From Rahnella sikkimica (GTDB lineage Bacteria; Pseudomonadota; Gammaproteobacteria; Enterobacterales; Enterobacteriaceae): DNA of 64,000 nucleotides. Made by a program: the position numbers and the translations under genes. The number at the start of each line of letters is the position of its first letter. The first letter of the stretch is position 1. Below are positions 55,690-64,000 of this stretch, piece after piece. The notes under the pieces are model-generated. The model made no database searches and was not told the origin of the DNA. It worked only from the letters and a program-made list of their open reading frames with translations. Location of the stretch: positions 186,001-250,000 of the forward strand of contig NZ_CP019062.1 in assembly GCF_002951615.1 (NCBI RefSeq), in the 5' to 3' direction.

Positions 55690-55816
55690 GTGCCCAAAAC
55701 CTTGGGTTGGCCGCCCAAACGGGCTTCAGTTTAAAATCAAGACCTTGGGTTGCCACCCAAACTGGCTTCAGGTCAAAATCAAGACCTTGGGTTGCCACCC
55801 AAACTGGCCTCAAGGA
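55690..55816. repeat. Three tandem 42/43-bp hairpin repeats
   Basis: CCTTGGGT recurs at about 55700, 55743 and 55785 (period 43 then 42). Each unit holds the stem TTGGGT-nnnn-ACCCAA (first copy slightly altered) and the phrase CTTCAG..AAAATCAAGAC. Copies 2 and 3 are nearly identical and the third is cut short. Confidence 0.85.
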
Positions 55817-55850
55817 GCGCCTATCGCCGCGCCCCTTGAGAATCCCGGGC

Positions 55851-56030
55851 TCTTTAACTGCGCGCTGCCGCTCGCTGGCACTGTTTCAGCCACTCTGGCT
55901 ATTGCCGCAAAATCTCGCCGCTGCGCGGTTCCCTCCCGTCGGGTTACAAACCGCGCGAAAAGAGTCGCGGTTTTCCACCTCTCCATACGGCGCGATTTTT
56001 GAAAGCGGCCAGGGGCTATGTAATTCGAAA
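55851..56030. repeat. Left arm of long inverted repeat
   Basis: Pairs with 56170-56350. Bases 55861-55890 (30 bp) and 55917-55934 (18 bp) are identical, in inverted orientation, to 56308-56337 and 56264-56281. Between and beyond these the match is partial (TATTGCCGCAAAA, GAAAGCGGC). Confidence 0.8.
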
Positions 56031-56055
56031 GATTGATGTCGGGTGGTTTTGATTT

Positions 56056-56160
56056 GCTCCTTCCTCTCTCACGAGGGGAAGGCCGGGATGGGGTGTTGGT
56101 TTTAGCGGCTCAGTGGCCTGCTAAACCCCCTCCCGGCCTCCCCTTCGCAGGGGGAGGAGC
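56056..56160. repeat. 105-bp terminal-inverted-repeat element, copy B
   Basis: Same GCTCC...GGAGC ends, terminal hairpins and inner phrase AGGGGGTTTAGCAGGC (on the minus strand) as the element at 33512-33624, but in the opposite orientation. It forms the centre of the repeat island. Confidence 0.85.
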
Positions 56161-56169
56161 AAACCAACC

Positions 56170-56350
56170 GTTCGCAAATGTTTGCACATTTAGAAAGCCT
56201 CCAGCCGCTTTCAGAAAGCTTGCCGAACGAAGTGTTTCGAGACCAATGGCTCGAAACCGAGAAAGGGAACCGCGCAGCGGCAAGTTTTTGCGGCAATAAT
56301 TGTGGCTGCTGAAACAGTGCCAGCGAGCGGCAGCGCGGAGTAAAAAAGAC
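56170..56350. repeat. Right arm of long inverted repeat
   Basis: Inverted partner of 55851-56030; see the shared 30-bp and 18-bp blocks given there. Confidence 0.8.
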
Positions 56351-56359
56351 GCGGAGATT

Positions 56360-56390
56360 CCAAAGAGGGGGCCGTCCAGCCCCTCTTTGG
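56360..56390. repeat. Perfect 11-bp hairpin at the end of the repeat island
   Basis: CCAAAGAGGGG pairs with CCCCTCTTTGG around a 9-nt loop. It is matched on the other side of the island by CTCAAGG...CCTTGAG (55810-55840). No T-run, so not an obvious terminator. Confidence 0.7.
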
Positions 56391-56518
56391 TCGGTTTCGG
56401 CGCAGCGCGTTAAGCGATCACCGCACATGAAAAACCGAAATTTTCTCGATCAACTGTCAGCCCTCACGCCAAGTGAGAAACCGCCCGGGCAGCGGTCTCT
56501 GCCCCCATCAGTCCTGCA

Positions 56519-57280
56519 TTAACGCACTCCTCCCCCATCCATCACAATCGTGGTACCGGCGATAAATCCCGCCGCCGGGCTGGCGAGATACAGGCAAAGT
56601 TCACCCACTTCTTCGGATGTGCCGATGCGTCCGACCGGGTGTTTGCGGAGGGTGTCCTGCCGCGATTTTTCGCCGTCTTCGTGCGAATCAAACCACACCT
56701 GATTTCCGGCGGTGTCGATAAAGCCGGGGGCAATGCCGACGGTGCGGATGGCCGGGCCCCATTCGATGGTCAGGCTTTGTACCAGCGAGAGCAGGGCGCG
56801 TTTGGTGATGTTGTAAGGCGCGCAGCCCGGCATAGTGGAAAAGGCGTGGTTGGAGGTCATCACCAGAATGACGCCTTTGGATTTTTCCAGAAGCTCACGG
56901 CAGCATTTCGCAATGTACCAGTGCGAACGCAGGTTCAGATCGAGGTTGTGATGCCAGTCTTCCAGCTCACAATCAATGCCTTTGAAAACATTTTTTCCGG
57001 CGTTCGATACCAGCACGTCAAGGCGGCCAAAACGGATTGTCACGTGGCTGATGAATTCATCAATGCTTTCCGTTCGGGTCATGTCGACGGAGTAATAGAA
57101 AAATTGTTCAGGATATCTTTTGCTCAGCTCCTGCGCGTGGGGCGCTTTGTCGGGCGCGGAAAACGCGCAGCCGACCACGATGTCGCCCTGATTCAGAAAG
57201 GTTTGCGCGATGGCGTTGCCGATGCCCTGGCTGGCACCGGTGACAATCACGACGCGGGGCGTGCGGGACGATGTGTTCAT
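56519..57280 (-). CDS. Short-chain dehydrogenase/reductase (SDR)
   Basis: A 253-aa NAD(P)-dependent oxidoreductase. The nucleotide-binding motif TGASQGIG is at residues 14-21, NAG at 93-95, the catalytic Ser in MTSNH (about 143) and Tyr156/Lys160 in YNITK; the C-terminus ends VMDGGGVR. The ATG at 57280 follows GGAG and overlaps the aldolase-family stop by 4 bp. Last gene of the sugar-acid operon; oxidation of a sugar or reduction of a keto-sugar acid is likely but not determinable. Confidence 0.88.
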   Translation of the reverse strand: MNTSSRTPRVVIVTGASQGIGNAIAQTFLNQGDIVVGCAFSAPDKAPHAQELSKRYPEQFFYYSVDMTRTESIDEFISHVTIRFGRLDVLVSNAGKNVFKGIDCELEDWHHNLDLNLRSHWYIAKCCRELLEKSKGVILVMTSNHAFSTMPGCAPYNITKRALLSLVQSLTIEWGPAIRTVGIAPGFIDTAGNQVWFDSHEDGEKSRQDTLRKHPVGRIGTSEEVGELCLYLASPAAGFIAGTTIVMDGGGVR

Positions 57281-58179
57281 AGGAACTCCGAAAAAGTGGT
57301 GAGGAAATTGTCGATAGTCAGATGATCTTGCGCGGTCAGCGTCCGGCCCGGATGGCGGCAGTAATCTGTCGCGATGATCCCGCGCCGGTGCAGAAGCGTT
57401 TTTTCCACCTGAATGATGTATTCGCAGTGCGTCATCCACTGCCGGATCCACGGTAAAAGCTGCTGATGCAGCGCCTGCGCCGCGTCGGTTTTTCCGGCCT
57501 GCCACAGCCGGTAAATCTGCACGTAGATTTCACTGAACGAACAGCCGGGCATGACGCCTTTACCGCCGGCTTCGAGCATTTCCAGCATGTACAAACCGGC
57601 GTAACCGTTGAGTACGCTGGCCTGCGGCGCGCGTTGCAGGAATTCGCGGGTGTAACTGACCGGCGGATTACATTCGATTTTGAAGACTGCGTGCGGGTAG
57701 CGCGTGGCCACGTCACTGAGCTGTTCGGGCGTGATCGGCAGCCCGGTTTCACCCGGCGCGTATTGCACCATCACCGGAATATCCACTGCTTCCAGCACCG
57801 AGAAAATGTGATGAGAAATCGCGGCGGCGTCGGGTTGCAGGAAGAACGGCGGCAGCAACATCAGCGCATCGGCACCGCGTTTCTGATAATCCCGCGCGCG
57901 CTTCACTGCCACTTCGGTGCTGTGATCGGTCACAGACAGCGCGCGAAAAATGCCGTTGCCTTTGAGGTCTGAGAGAAAACATTCGGCCAGCAACAGCCGC
58001 TCGCTGTCGTCGAGTTTGGGGAATTCGCTGGCGATGCCAAACAGCGTCAGCCCCTGAATGCCGGTTGCCGCCAGGTGTTCCAGCATCCGGCTGAAACTGG
58101 CGTAATCCGGTTCACCCGACCGGGTAAACGGCAGGGCGGCAATCGGATTGACGCCGAAAATATCGGAAGACTGAACCAT
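57277..58179 (-). CDS. DHDPS/NAL-family aldolase or dehydratase
   Basis: A 300-aa class I TIM-barrel lyase of the dihydrodipicolinate synthase/N-acetylneuraminate lyase family. The Schiff-base lysine is Lys167 (FKIECNPP) and the catalytic tyrosine Tyr140 (VQYAPGETG). The usual G(T/S)TGE loop is replaced by FGIASEF, arguing against lysine biosynthesis. Next to an IlvD/Edd dehydratase it is probably a 2-keto-3-deoxy sugar-acid aldolase or a keto-deoxy acid dehydratase. Two bases separate it from the dehydratase gene. Confidence 0.85.
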   Translation of the reverse strand: MVQSSDIFGVNPIAALPFTRSGEPDYASFSRMLEHLAATGIQGLTLFGIASEFPKLDDSERLLLAECFLSDLKGNGIFRALSVTDHSTEVAVKRARDYQKRGADALMLLPPFFLQPDAAAISHHIFSVLEAVDIPVMVQYAPGETGLPITPEQLSDVATRYPHAVFKIECNPPVSYTREFLQRAPQASVLNGYAGLYMLEMLEAGGKGVMPGCSFSEIYVQIYRLWQAGKTDAAQALHQQLLPWIRQWMTHCEYIIQVEKTLLHRRGIIATDYCRHPGRTLTAQDHLTIDNFLTTFSEFL

Positions 58180-58181
58180 TT

Positions 58182-59900
58182 TTACTCCTCGTCCCTGTCA
58201 GCTAAAACCGCACCCTGTGCCGCCGGTAATGCCCAGCGGCGGTATAAACGCAGGAATCCGCGCGGCACCTGTTTTTCGACCGGCACCCAGCGGGTGCGGC
58301 GTTCGGCCAGAATGTCTGCGCTGACGTTGAGGGTCAGCTCGCGGGTCGGAATATTGATGGTGATGATGTCGCCGTTTTCCACCAGCGCCAGATCGCCGCC
58401 GTCGCTGGCTTCCGGCGAGATATGCCCGACGAATAAGCCACGGTTGGAACCGGAGAAACGCCCGTCGGTGATCAGCGCGCAGCTGTCCGACAGCCCCATG
58501 CCTTCAAGGCATTTCATCGGTTTGTACATTTCCGGCATGCCCGGCCCGCCTTTCGGCCCTTCATAGCGCAGAACTAGCGCGCTGCCCGGCGCAATTTCAC
58601 CGGAGAGAATGGCATCGACGGACTCCTGTTCGCTGTTAAACACCACCGCCGGGCCGCTGAAGGTCATGAGATGATCCGGTACGGCGGCCGGTTTTACCAC
58701 GCAGCCGAGCGGTGAAAGATTGCCGTGCAGCACGGCAACACCGGCTTCATTACGCACCGGGATCGCCAGCGTATGAATGACGTCCGGACGGCGCGATGTT
58801 GGCGTGGTGTCCAGCCATTGCGCTTTGGTTTGCCCGCTGACGGTCAGCGCCGAGGTGTCCATCAGCGAACTGATTTCTTTCTCGACGGCGGCCACGCCAC
58901 CGGCTTCCCAGAAATCAATCATGTCGTATTCCGATGCCGGATACAGGGAGGCCACCAGCGGGACGTGGTGGCTCAGTTTGTCGAAATCCGACAGCGGCAG
59001 ATGGCCGTATTCGGCTTCGTAATGAATCGCCTGCAAATGCAGGATGGCGTTGGTCGATCCGCCGGTCGCCAGCAGGTAAATCATGGCGTTGCGGATGGAC
59101 GCGGGTGTGATGATCTGGCGTGCATTGACGCCGCGTTTCACCAGATCCACCGCCGTCTGACCGGTGCGGTACGCGCAGTCGCGGCGTTCCTGAGAAATCG
59201 CGGGCAGGGTGCTGCTGCCGGGCAAACTCATGCCGAGCACTTCAGAAATGCAGCACATGGTGTTGGCGGTGCCGTACATGGTGCAGGAGCCGGGGCCGGG
59301 TTCGGCGAGATCTTCAATGCGGCGGAATTCCGCTTCGTCGATTTCGCCCCGGCGTTTCCAGCCGATGGCCTCGGTGACAATATTGCCGTCCCAGTCTTTG
59401 CCGTGATAATGCGCGGGGTACATCGGCCCGCCGTTGACCAGAATCGCCGGAATATCCAGCCGCGCGGCGGCCATCAGCATGGCGGGAACAATTTTGTCGC
59501 ACGAGCCGAGCATGACCATGCCGTCGAACCGGTGGGCGCGCATCATGACTTCAATCGAACTGGCGATCACTTCGCGCGCGGCCAGAATATAACGCATACC
59601 CAGATGGCCTTCGGCGATGCCGTCACACGGCGCGATGGTGCCGAAAACCATGCCGACGCCGCCCGCTTCATCAATCCCTTTAAGCACTCCGGCGGTCAGT
59701 TCGTTGAGATTGACGTGTCCGGCGGTGGCGTTGGTATAACTGTTCACCACGGCAATCACCGGGCGGCGCAACTGGTCGTCGGTGTGCCCCATCGACTTAT
59801 ACAGCGCACGTTTCAGCGCGCCGTCGTCTCCGCGTAATACCGGGTTAAAATGGTCATCCTGTGCGCCACCACAGGTGCCGCACGTTGTACATCCGCTCAT
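58182..59900 (-). CDS. IlvD/Edd-family sugar-acid dehydratase
   Basis: A 572-aa iron-sulfur dehydratase that removes water from a sugar acid to give a 2-keto-3-deoxy acid. Conserved cluster/active-site regions are PCDGIAEGH (Cys92), GSCDKIVPA (Cys134), [14 protein letters not shown] (Cys206) and [20 protein letters not shown]. The length and the PxxP-rich C-terminal part fit the arabinonate/xylonate/fuconate type rather than 6-phosphogluconate dehydratase. Three extra N-terminal cysteines (4, 7, 10; CTTCGTCGG) are unusual. It overlaps the MFS gene upstream by 4 bp. Confidence 0.88.
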   Translation of the reverse strand: MSGCTTCGTCGGAQDDHFNPVLRGDDGALKRALYKSMGHTDDQLRRPVIAVVNSYTNATAGHVNLNELTAGVLKGIDEAGGVGMVFGTIAPCDGIAEGHLGMRYILAAREVIASSIEVMMRAHRFDGMVMLGSCDKIVPAMLMAAARLDIPAILVNGGPMYPAHYHGKDWDGNIVTEAIGWKRRGEIDEAEFRRIEDLAEPGPGSCTMYGTANTMCCISEVLGMSLPGSSTLPAISQERRDCAYRTGQTAVDLVKRGVNARQIITPASIRNAMIYLLATGGSTNAILHLQAIHYEAEYGHLPLSDFDKLSHHVPLVASLYPASEYDMIDFWEAGGVAAVEKEISSLMDTSALTVSGQTKAQWLDTTPTSRRPDVIHTLAIPVRNEAGVAVLHGNLSPLGCVVKPAAVPDHLMTFSGPAVVFNSEQESVDAILSGEIAPGSALVLRYEGPKGGPGMPEMYKPMKCLEGMGLSDSCALITDGRFSGSNRGLFVGHISPEASDGGDLALVENGDIITINIPTRELTLNVSADILAERRTRWVPVEKQVPRGFLRLYRRWALPAAQGAVLADRDEE

Positions 59901-61267
59901 ACACTGCCTCTTTTTAATGACGATACGTCTTCTGTTTCAGCCGGTTTTTCAGCACAGCGGCGGGGGTTAACCAGCAGGGCTGGCAATAAAAAAATCAGGG
60001 GGGCGCACAGCAGCAAAAACGCGGCGAGGATGTACAGGCCGGTGTTGGTGCTGCCGGTGTTGTCTTTCAGCCAGCCGAGCACGGTCGGCCCGAAGAATCC
60101 GGCCAGATTGCCCACCGAGTTGACCAGCGCAATGCCCGCCGCCGCCGCCGTGCCCGAAAGCAGGGTGCCGGGCAGGCTGATATAGGTGGGGATCAGCGCC
60201 AGCGTTCCGGACATGGCGAGGCAAATCCAGGTCATCATCCAGAACGTGGAACCGCTGCAATAGGCGCTGAGCGTCAGCCCCACCGCGCCGATAATGGCCG
60301 GAATGGCGATATGCCAGCGCCTTTCGCTGTGCAAATCCGAGTGACGGCTGTTCCAGACCATAAACACCGCGCCGAAGACGTAAGGCAGGGCGGCGAGCAG
60401 CCCGATGTGGAAGTCGTCGCTGACGCCCGAGGTTTTGATGATCGACGGCAGCCAGAAGTTGATGCCGTAATAGCCGATGTTGAAGCTGAAGAAAATCAGC
60501 GCCAGCAGCCAGACATACCCGTTGCGGAACATCCGTTTCAGGCTTTGCGGCGGCTTACCAGCGTTGGCGGCCAGGCTGCGTTGCCGGTCGGTGTTCAGGT
60601 CACGGGCCACCATTTGCTTCTCGCTTTCCGTCAGCCAGCGGGCAGATTTGACGTCGTTATCGAGATAACGCAGCACCACAAACGCCAGCAGGAAGGACGG
60701 AACGGCTTCCACCAGAAACAGCCATTGCCAGTTGTGCAGGCCGTCGACGCCTTCGAAAGACTTCAAAATGAAGCCGGACAACGGGCTGCCGATGATAGTG
60801 GAAAGCGGCGTGACCAGAATAAACAGGCCGAGCGTGCGCGCCGACCGCCAGGACGGAAACCACAGCGTGAGATAAAACACGATGCCCGGAAAGAACCCCG
60901 CTTCCGCCACGCCGAGCAGGAAACGCAGTACGTAAAACTGCGTGGGCGTGGTGACGAAGATCATCGCCGCCGACAGCACCGCCCAGCTGATCATGATCCG
61001 CGCGATCCAGAAGCGCGGGCCGTAGCGTTGCATCATCAGGTTGCTCGGCAGTTCAAACAGGAAATAGCCGATGAAGAAGATCCCCGCGCCGATGCCATAC
61101 ACGGTGTCGCTGAAATTCAGCGCGTCCTGCATATGCAACTTGGCAAACCCGATATTGACGCGATCGAGATAAGCGAAGAAGTAGCACAAGATTAAAAACG
61201 GGATCAGACGGCGCGTGATCTTGCGGTACACCGCGCCTGTCGCTTTTTCAGGATCTGGAGTTGCCAT
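59897..61267 (-). CDS. MFS transporter, anion:cation symporter type
   Basis: A 456-aa inner-membrane carrier of the ACS branch of the major facilitator superfamily, which imports sugar acids such as galactonate, glucarate or tartrate. Twelve hydrophobic segments; signature [12 protein letters not shown] after the first helix, [21 protein letters not shown] and [10 protein letters not shown]. The ATG at 61267 follows GAGG; a second ATG 15 bp upstream lacks a ribosome site. Within the operon it fits uptake of the acid that the IlvD-family enzyme dehydrates. Confidence 0.9.
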   Translation of the reverse strand: MATPDPEKATGAVYRKITRRLIPFLILCYFFAYLDRVNIGFAKLHMQDALNFSDTVYGIGAGIFFIGYFLFELPSNLMMQRYGPRFWIARIMISWAVLSAAMIFVTTPTQFYVLRFLLGVAEAGFFPGIVFYLTLWFPSWRSARTLGLFILVTPLSTIIGSPLSGFILKSFEGVDGLHNWQWLFLVEAVPSFLLAFVVLRYLDNDVKSARWLTESEKQMVARDLNTDRQRSLAANAGKPPQSLKRMFRNGYVWLLALIFFSFNIGYYGINFWLPSIIKTSGVSDDFHIGLLAALPYVFGAVFMVWNSRHSDLHSERRWHIAIPAIIGAVGLTLSAYCSGSTFWMMTWICLAMSGTLALIPTYISLPGTLLSGTAAAAGIALVNSVGNLAGFFGPTVLGWLKDNTGSTNTGLYILAAFLLLCAPLIFLLPALLVNPRRCAEKPAETEDVSSLKRGSV

Positions 61268-61294
61268 GTCGTACCTCGTCATCGTGTCGGGGGA

Positions 61295-62695
61295 TCAGCG
61301 CGGGTTGCCGATACTTCTCAGCGGTAAACCGGCCATCAGATTTTTTTCGATGTTTTCCAGTGAGATGTTTTTGGTTTCCGGGACGAAGATCAGGGTAAGC
61401 ACGATGCAGACCACGTTGAGCGCGGCGTAAAGCCAGAACGTGCCTGCGCTGCCGATGGTGTCGATGAGCGTCAGGAAGGTTGCACCGATGATCATGTTGG
61501 CAATCCAGTTCGCCATCGTGGAACAGGTGACGCCAAAATCGCGGCCTGCCAGCGGCTGGATTTCAGAGCACAACACCCAGATCAGCGGCCCGGCGCTCAT
61601 GGCGAATCCGACGATGAAAATCAGCAGCAAGGTGACGGCAACGTATTGCTGGGTCAGGCTGGAGATGCCGGTAAAGAACATCCAGCCCATCAGCGTCATG
61701 CAGATGGCCATCACGCTGAAACCCAGTTTGAGAATCGGTTTGCGGCCCCAGCGATCTACCAGACCGATGGCGATAAAGGTCGCCAGCACGTTGGTTAATC
61801 CGGCAATCACCGTTCCCCACATTTGCTGTTGCGTAGAGGCAAAACCGGCAATCGCGAAGATTTTCGGGGCGTAATACATGATGACGGTCATGCCGGTGAA
61901 CTGCTGCATGAACTGCAACAGCACGCCGAGACAGGTGGAGCGGCGGAAATTGCTGTTGGCGCGGAATAACTGCCAGCCACGTTGTTTCATCTGCACGCTC
62001 TGGCGGATAGCTTCCAGTTCGATGTGTGCGTCGGCTTTGGTCGAACGCAGCAACAGCAGTACTTTTTCCGCCAGTTCACTTTTGTTTTTCATCATCAGCC
62101 AGCGCGGGCTTTCAGGCAGCGTTAATACGCCGCCAAACAAAACCAGCGCCGGGAAGGTAATAATGCCCAGCATCCAGCGCCAGTTACCGCTCTGGCTGAA
62201 CGCCGTATCCGACAGAAACGCCGCCAGAATGCCGATGGTGATCATCAGCTGATACAGCGAAATCATGCTGCCACGGATGTGTTCGGGCGCGATTTCAGAC
62301 AGGTATAGCGGAGCCACAAACGAGGCCACGCCAACCGCTGCGCCCAGCAGGAAGCGCGAGACGATCAGGATCTGCAAATCAGGCGCAAAGGCACAGCCGA
62401 TGGAACCGGCGACGAACAGCGCGGCACCGATCAGCAACGTTTTTTTGCGGCCGATGCGCGTACACAACGGGCCGCTGCACAGCGCACCGAGCGCCGCGCC
62501 GAGCATCATCACGCTGACCACCATTTCCTGCTGATGGCTGCTCAGCCCGAATTCCTGCGCCAGAAACGGTAACGCACCGGCGATCACGCCCATGTCCAGC
62601 CCGAACAGCAGACCCGCCAGCGCGGCCATAAAACACACCAGCAGGGTTTGCCGGTTGGTTTGGGGAATCGGCCGGGAAATGATATTCGTCGTCAT
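61295..62695 (-). CDS. MFS sugar:proton symporter (GalP/AraE-like)
   Basis: A 466-aa sugar-porter family protein close in build to GalP (464 aa). Family marks: LLFGLDMGVIAGALPF in helix 1, GRKKTLLIGA, LPESPRWLM after helix 6, QQFTGMTVIMYYAPKIF in helix 7, DRWGRKP, and VPETKNISLENIE after helix 12. Probable substrate is a neutral sugar (galactose, arabinose, fucose or similar). With the acid transporter downstream, the operon could take up both the sugar and its acid. Confidence 0.92.
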   Translation of the reverse strand: MTTNIISRPIPQTNRQTLLVCFMAALAGLLFGLDMGVIAGALPFLAQEFGLSSHQQEMVVSVMMLGAALGALCSGPLCTRIGRKKTLLIGAALFVAGSIGCAFAPDLQILIVSRFLLGAAVGVASFVAPLYLSEIAPEHIRGSMISLYQLMITIGILAAFLSDTAFSQSGNWRWMLGIITFPALVLFGGVLTLPESPRWLMMKNKSELAEKVLLLLRSTKADAHIELEAIRQSVQMKQRGWQLFRANSNFRRSTCLGVLLQFMQQFTGMTVIMYYAPKIFAIAGFASTQQQMWGTVIAGLTNVLATFIAIGLVDRWGRKPILKLGFSVMAICMTLMGWMFFTGISSLTQQYVAVTLLLIFIVGFAMSAGPLIWVLCSEIQPLAGRDFGVTCSTMANWIANMIIGATFLTLIDTIGSAGTFWLYAALNVVCIVLTLIFVPETKNISLENIEKNLMAGLPLRSIGNPR

Positions 62696-62732
62696 AAGTC
62701 ACCTTTGAGATTATTTTGATTTTTATGGGTTT

Positions 62733-63605
62733 TTACAGGGTGAACAGGGAGGCCCGCTGTCCGGTGTAGGGCGTTTCGTAGCGCAGCAAAGCGCCATCCG
62801 TGGCGGACGGCGTTCTGAGCCCGTCGCGCGCCGAAGTGATGTATAAATCCTGAAAATTTCTGCCGCCGAAAGCGCAGCTTGAGGGCTGCATGACGGGCAA
62901 AGGGAACGTCGTGAGAAATTGCGGGGCATAATCATTAAGCTGATAAGCCGCCAGACAAGCCCCGCCCCAGCGGGCGTTGAGCAACAGGCCGGTGCGGGTT
63001 ACGGCGGAGCCGTCGGCAAAAACATCGTCCGGCAGTGGCCAGGTGCGCAGCGTGGGTTTTGTGATGAGGCTGGCCGGGCTTTGGTAAAAGCAGTGCGCGA
63101 AAGTATCGATGAACCAGGCGTGACCGCCGTGCCAGACCAGCGTGTTCGGGACATGCTGATCGCCGAGCATTTTCACCGGCTGCGCGTCGCCGGTGGCGAA
63201 GCGATACCAGCCACCGATGGCGCGGGCGGCGGTGACGTCCATTGTGCTGAACCACACGGAACCGTCCGGCGCGACAGCCGCTTCGTTCGGGCGCGTGGCG
63301 GCGGTTTCCGGCCAGCCGCACAGCGGATAATGGGTGGCGGAGGCGTAATCATAGCGTTTTAAACCTTCCCCGGTGACCAGCAAAAAATGCTCCGGCCGGT
63401 CCGTCAGCAATGCGGCGCTGCACGTAAACGGCAGGGTGTGGATTTCAAACCGATCTTCCTGATACGGCCAGTAGCGCAGGATCCGCCGCTGCACGATATC
63501 GACCCAAATCAGCGATTGTGAACGGAAACACCAGACCGGCGTTTCGCCCAACTCAGCACGGTAATCGCCGATAACCGATACATTGTGCAGCACGGACGTT
63601 TTCAT
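62733..63605 (-). CDS. SMP-30/gluconolactonase family lactonase
   Basis: A 290-aa beta-propeller lactonase that opens sugar lactones to acids using a divalent metal. Metal residues are Glu21 (AELGETPVW), Asn in TRPNEAAVAPDG and HVPNTLVW, and Asp in VFADGSAVTRTG. The ATG at 63605 overlaps the dgoA stop by 3 bp. It fits an oxidative route sugar to lactone to acid. Confidence 0.9.
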   Translation of the reverse strand: MKTSVLHNVSVIGDYRAELGETPVWCFRSQSLIWVDIVQRRILRYWPYQEDRFEIHTLPFTCSAALLTDRPEHFLLVTGEGLKRYDYASATHYPLCGWPETAATRPNEAAVAPDGSVWFSTMDVTAARAIGGWYRFATGDAQPVKMLGDQHVPNTLVWHGGHAWFIDTFAHCFYQSPASLITKPTLRTWPLPDDVFADGSAVTRTGLLLNARWGGACLAAYQLNDYAPQFLTTFPLPVMQPSSCAFGGRNFQDLYITSARDGLRTPSATDGALLRYETPYTGQRASLFTL

Positions 63606-64000
63606 TGTTGCGCCGCCTGCTGCCATGCCGCCTGATACGCCAGCGCACGTTCGCGCAGGGCTGAGAGGGCGATGCCCGGCTGATACAAACCGCCGCCCAG
63701 ACCAAATCCGTTTGCGCCCGCGTGCAGATAAGCGCGCATTTGCCCGGCATCGGCATTCACGCCGCCGACCGGCAGGCAAACCACTTCCGCCGGTAAAACT
63801 GCCCGCATCGCTTTGGTGACGGCAGGCGTGATTAATTCGGCAGGGAAAAACTTCAGTGCGCTGGCTCCTGCGCGCAGCGCCGCAAAGGCTTCGCCCGGTG
63901 TGGCAATGCCCGGCAAACTCAGCAGACCAAGTTCACAGGTGGCGCGGATCACCGTCGGTTCCATGTTCGGAGAGATAATCAGCTGCCCGCCCGCCTCCGC
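63602..64000 (-). CDS. dgoA: 2-dehydro-3-deoxy-6-phosphogalactonate aldolase, 5' end cut
   Basis: KDPG/KDPGal aldolase family; splits 2-keto-3-deoxy-6-phosphogalactonate to pyruvate and glyceraldehyde 3-phosphate. Only the C-terminal 132 residues are inside the window; the frame is open to the right edge (AGGQLIISPN before the first internal Met). The Schiff-base Lys is in GASALKFFPAE, and LPVGGVNADAG and GANGFGLGGGLYQPG follow as in DgoA. First visible gene of the operon; a DgoK-type kinase or regulator may lie to the right. Confidence 0.9.
   Translation of the reverse strand, partial: AEAGGQLIISPNMEPTVIRATCELGLLSLPGIATPGEAFAALRAGASALKFFPAELITPAVTKAMRAVLPAEVVCLPVGGVNADAGQMRAYLHAGANGFGLGGGLYQPGIALSALRERALAYQAAWQQAAQQ

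Larger units (their letters stand above)
55612..56518. other. Non-coding repeat island
   Basis: About 900 bp between yghU and the SDR gene with no credible gene. It consists of three tandem 42-bp hairpin repeats, then a long inverted repeat (arms near 55851-56030 and 56170-56350) that encloses a copy of the terminal-inverted-repeat element also found at 33.5 kb, then a perfect 11-bp hairpin. The parts are listed separately. Confidence 0.8.

Noticed and set aside
55631-55813. 60-codon minus-strand frame with repeated PVWVATQGLDF phrase
   Set aside because: Arises from the 42-bp tandem repeats; no ribosome site and no sensible start or end. Kept only as an observation.
56102-56428. 108-codon minus-strand frame and other frames in the repeat island
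   Set aside because: They run through inverted repeats and mobile-type elements and show no similarity to known proteins.
58725-59837. 370-codon open frame on the plus strand opposite the IlvD-family gene
   Set aside because: Antisense shadow in GC-rich coding DNA; rich in His, Arg and Gln with no recognisable domain.

Overview
The window looks like chromosomal DNA from a Yersiniaceae-type enterobacterium. The nearest fit I can suggest is the Rahnella/Ewingella/Rouxiella group, from protein character, gene content (ipdC, curli, formate hydrogenlyase, sugar-acid catabolism) and repeat types; no database search was made. There is no sign of prophage, plasmid, insertion sequence or CRISPR. Coding density is high and nearly every gene has a recognisable enterobacterial homologue.

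Positions 1-21.2 kb hold an ancestral block also known from E. coli: valine/lysine tRNA genes divergent from gltX, two tRNA-Ala genes, nupC, mntH, ypeC, yfeO, glk, ypdB/ypdA and alaC. It is interrupted between ypeC and yfeO by an accessory segment (aldo/keto reductase, indolepyruvate decarboxylase ipdC, LysR regulator, PACE-family efflux protein, ygeA racemase). A formate/nitrite-type channel gene sits beside gltX and hiuH beside glk. The end of eutC lies at the left edge.

Positions 21.2-30.1 kb hold an AraC regulator with a PEBP-family gene, a DUF4153 membrane protein, an NTF2-like protein, and then a complete curli locus: csgDEFG leftward and csgBA-csgC rightward, around an 879-bp regulatory gap.

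Positions 30.1-51.1 kb hold one complete formate hydrogenlyase system: nickel transporter, hypF, fdhF, hydN and hycABCDEFGHI leftward, and hypABCDE-fhlA rightward. Together these encode the hydrogen-evolving complex, its nickel supply, its maturation enzymes, its maturation protease and its sigma-54 activator. The formate dehydrogenase has cysteine at position 140, where E. coli has selenocysteine, so it should not need selenium. GG-N10-GC sigma-54 promoters and repeated CGACA/TGTCG half-sites mark the control regions.

Positions 51.1-55.6 kb hold a LysR-linked cluster (DUF4865, tautomerase, carboxymuconolactone-decarboxylase-like protein), holE, yghX and yghU. Positions 55.6-56.5 kb are a non-coding repeat island: three 42-bp hairpin repeats, then a long inverted repeat enclosing a 105-bp element that recurs between hypF and fdhF. 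Positions 56.5-64 kb hold a seven-gene leftward sugar/sugar-acid operon (dgoA, SMP-30 lactonase, two MFS transporters, IlvD/Edd dehydratase, DHDPS-family aldolase, SDR), cut by the right edge.
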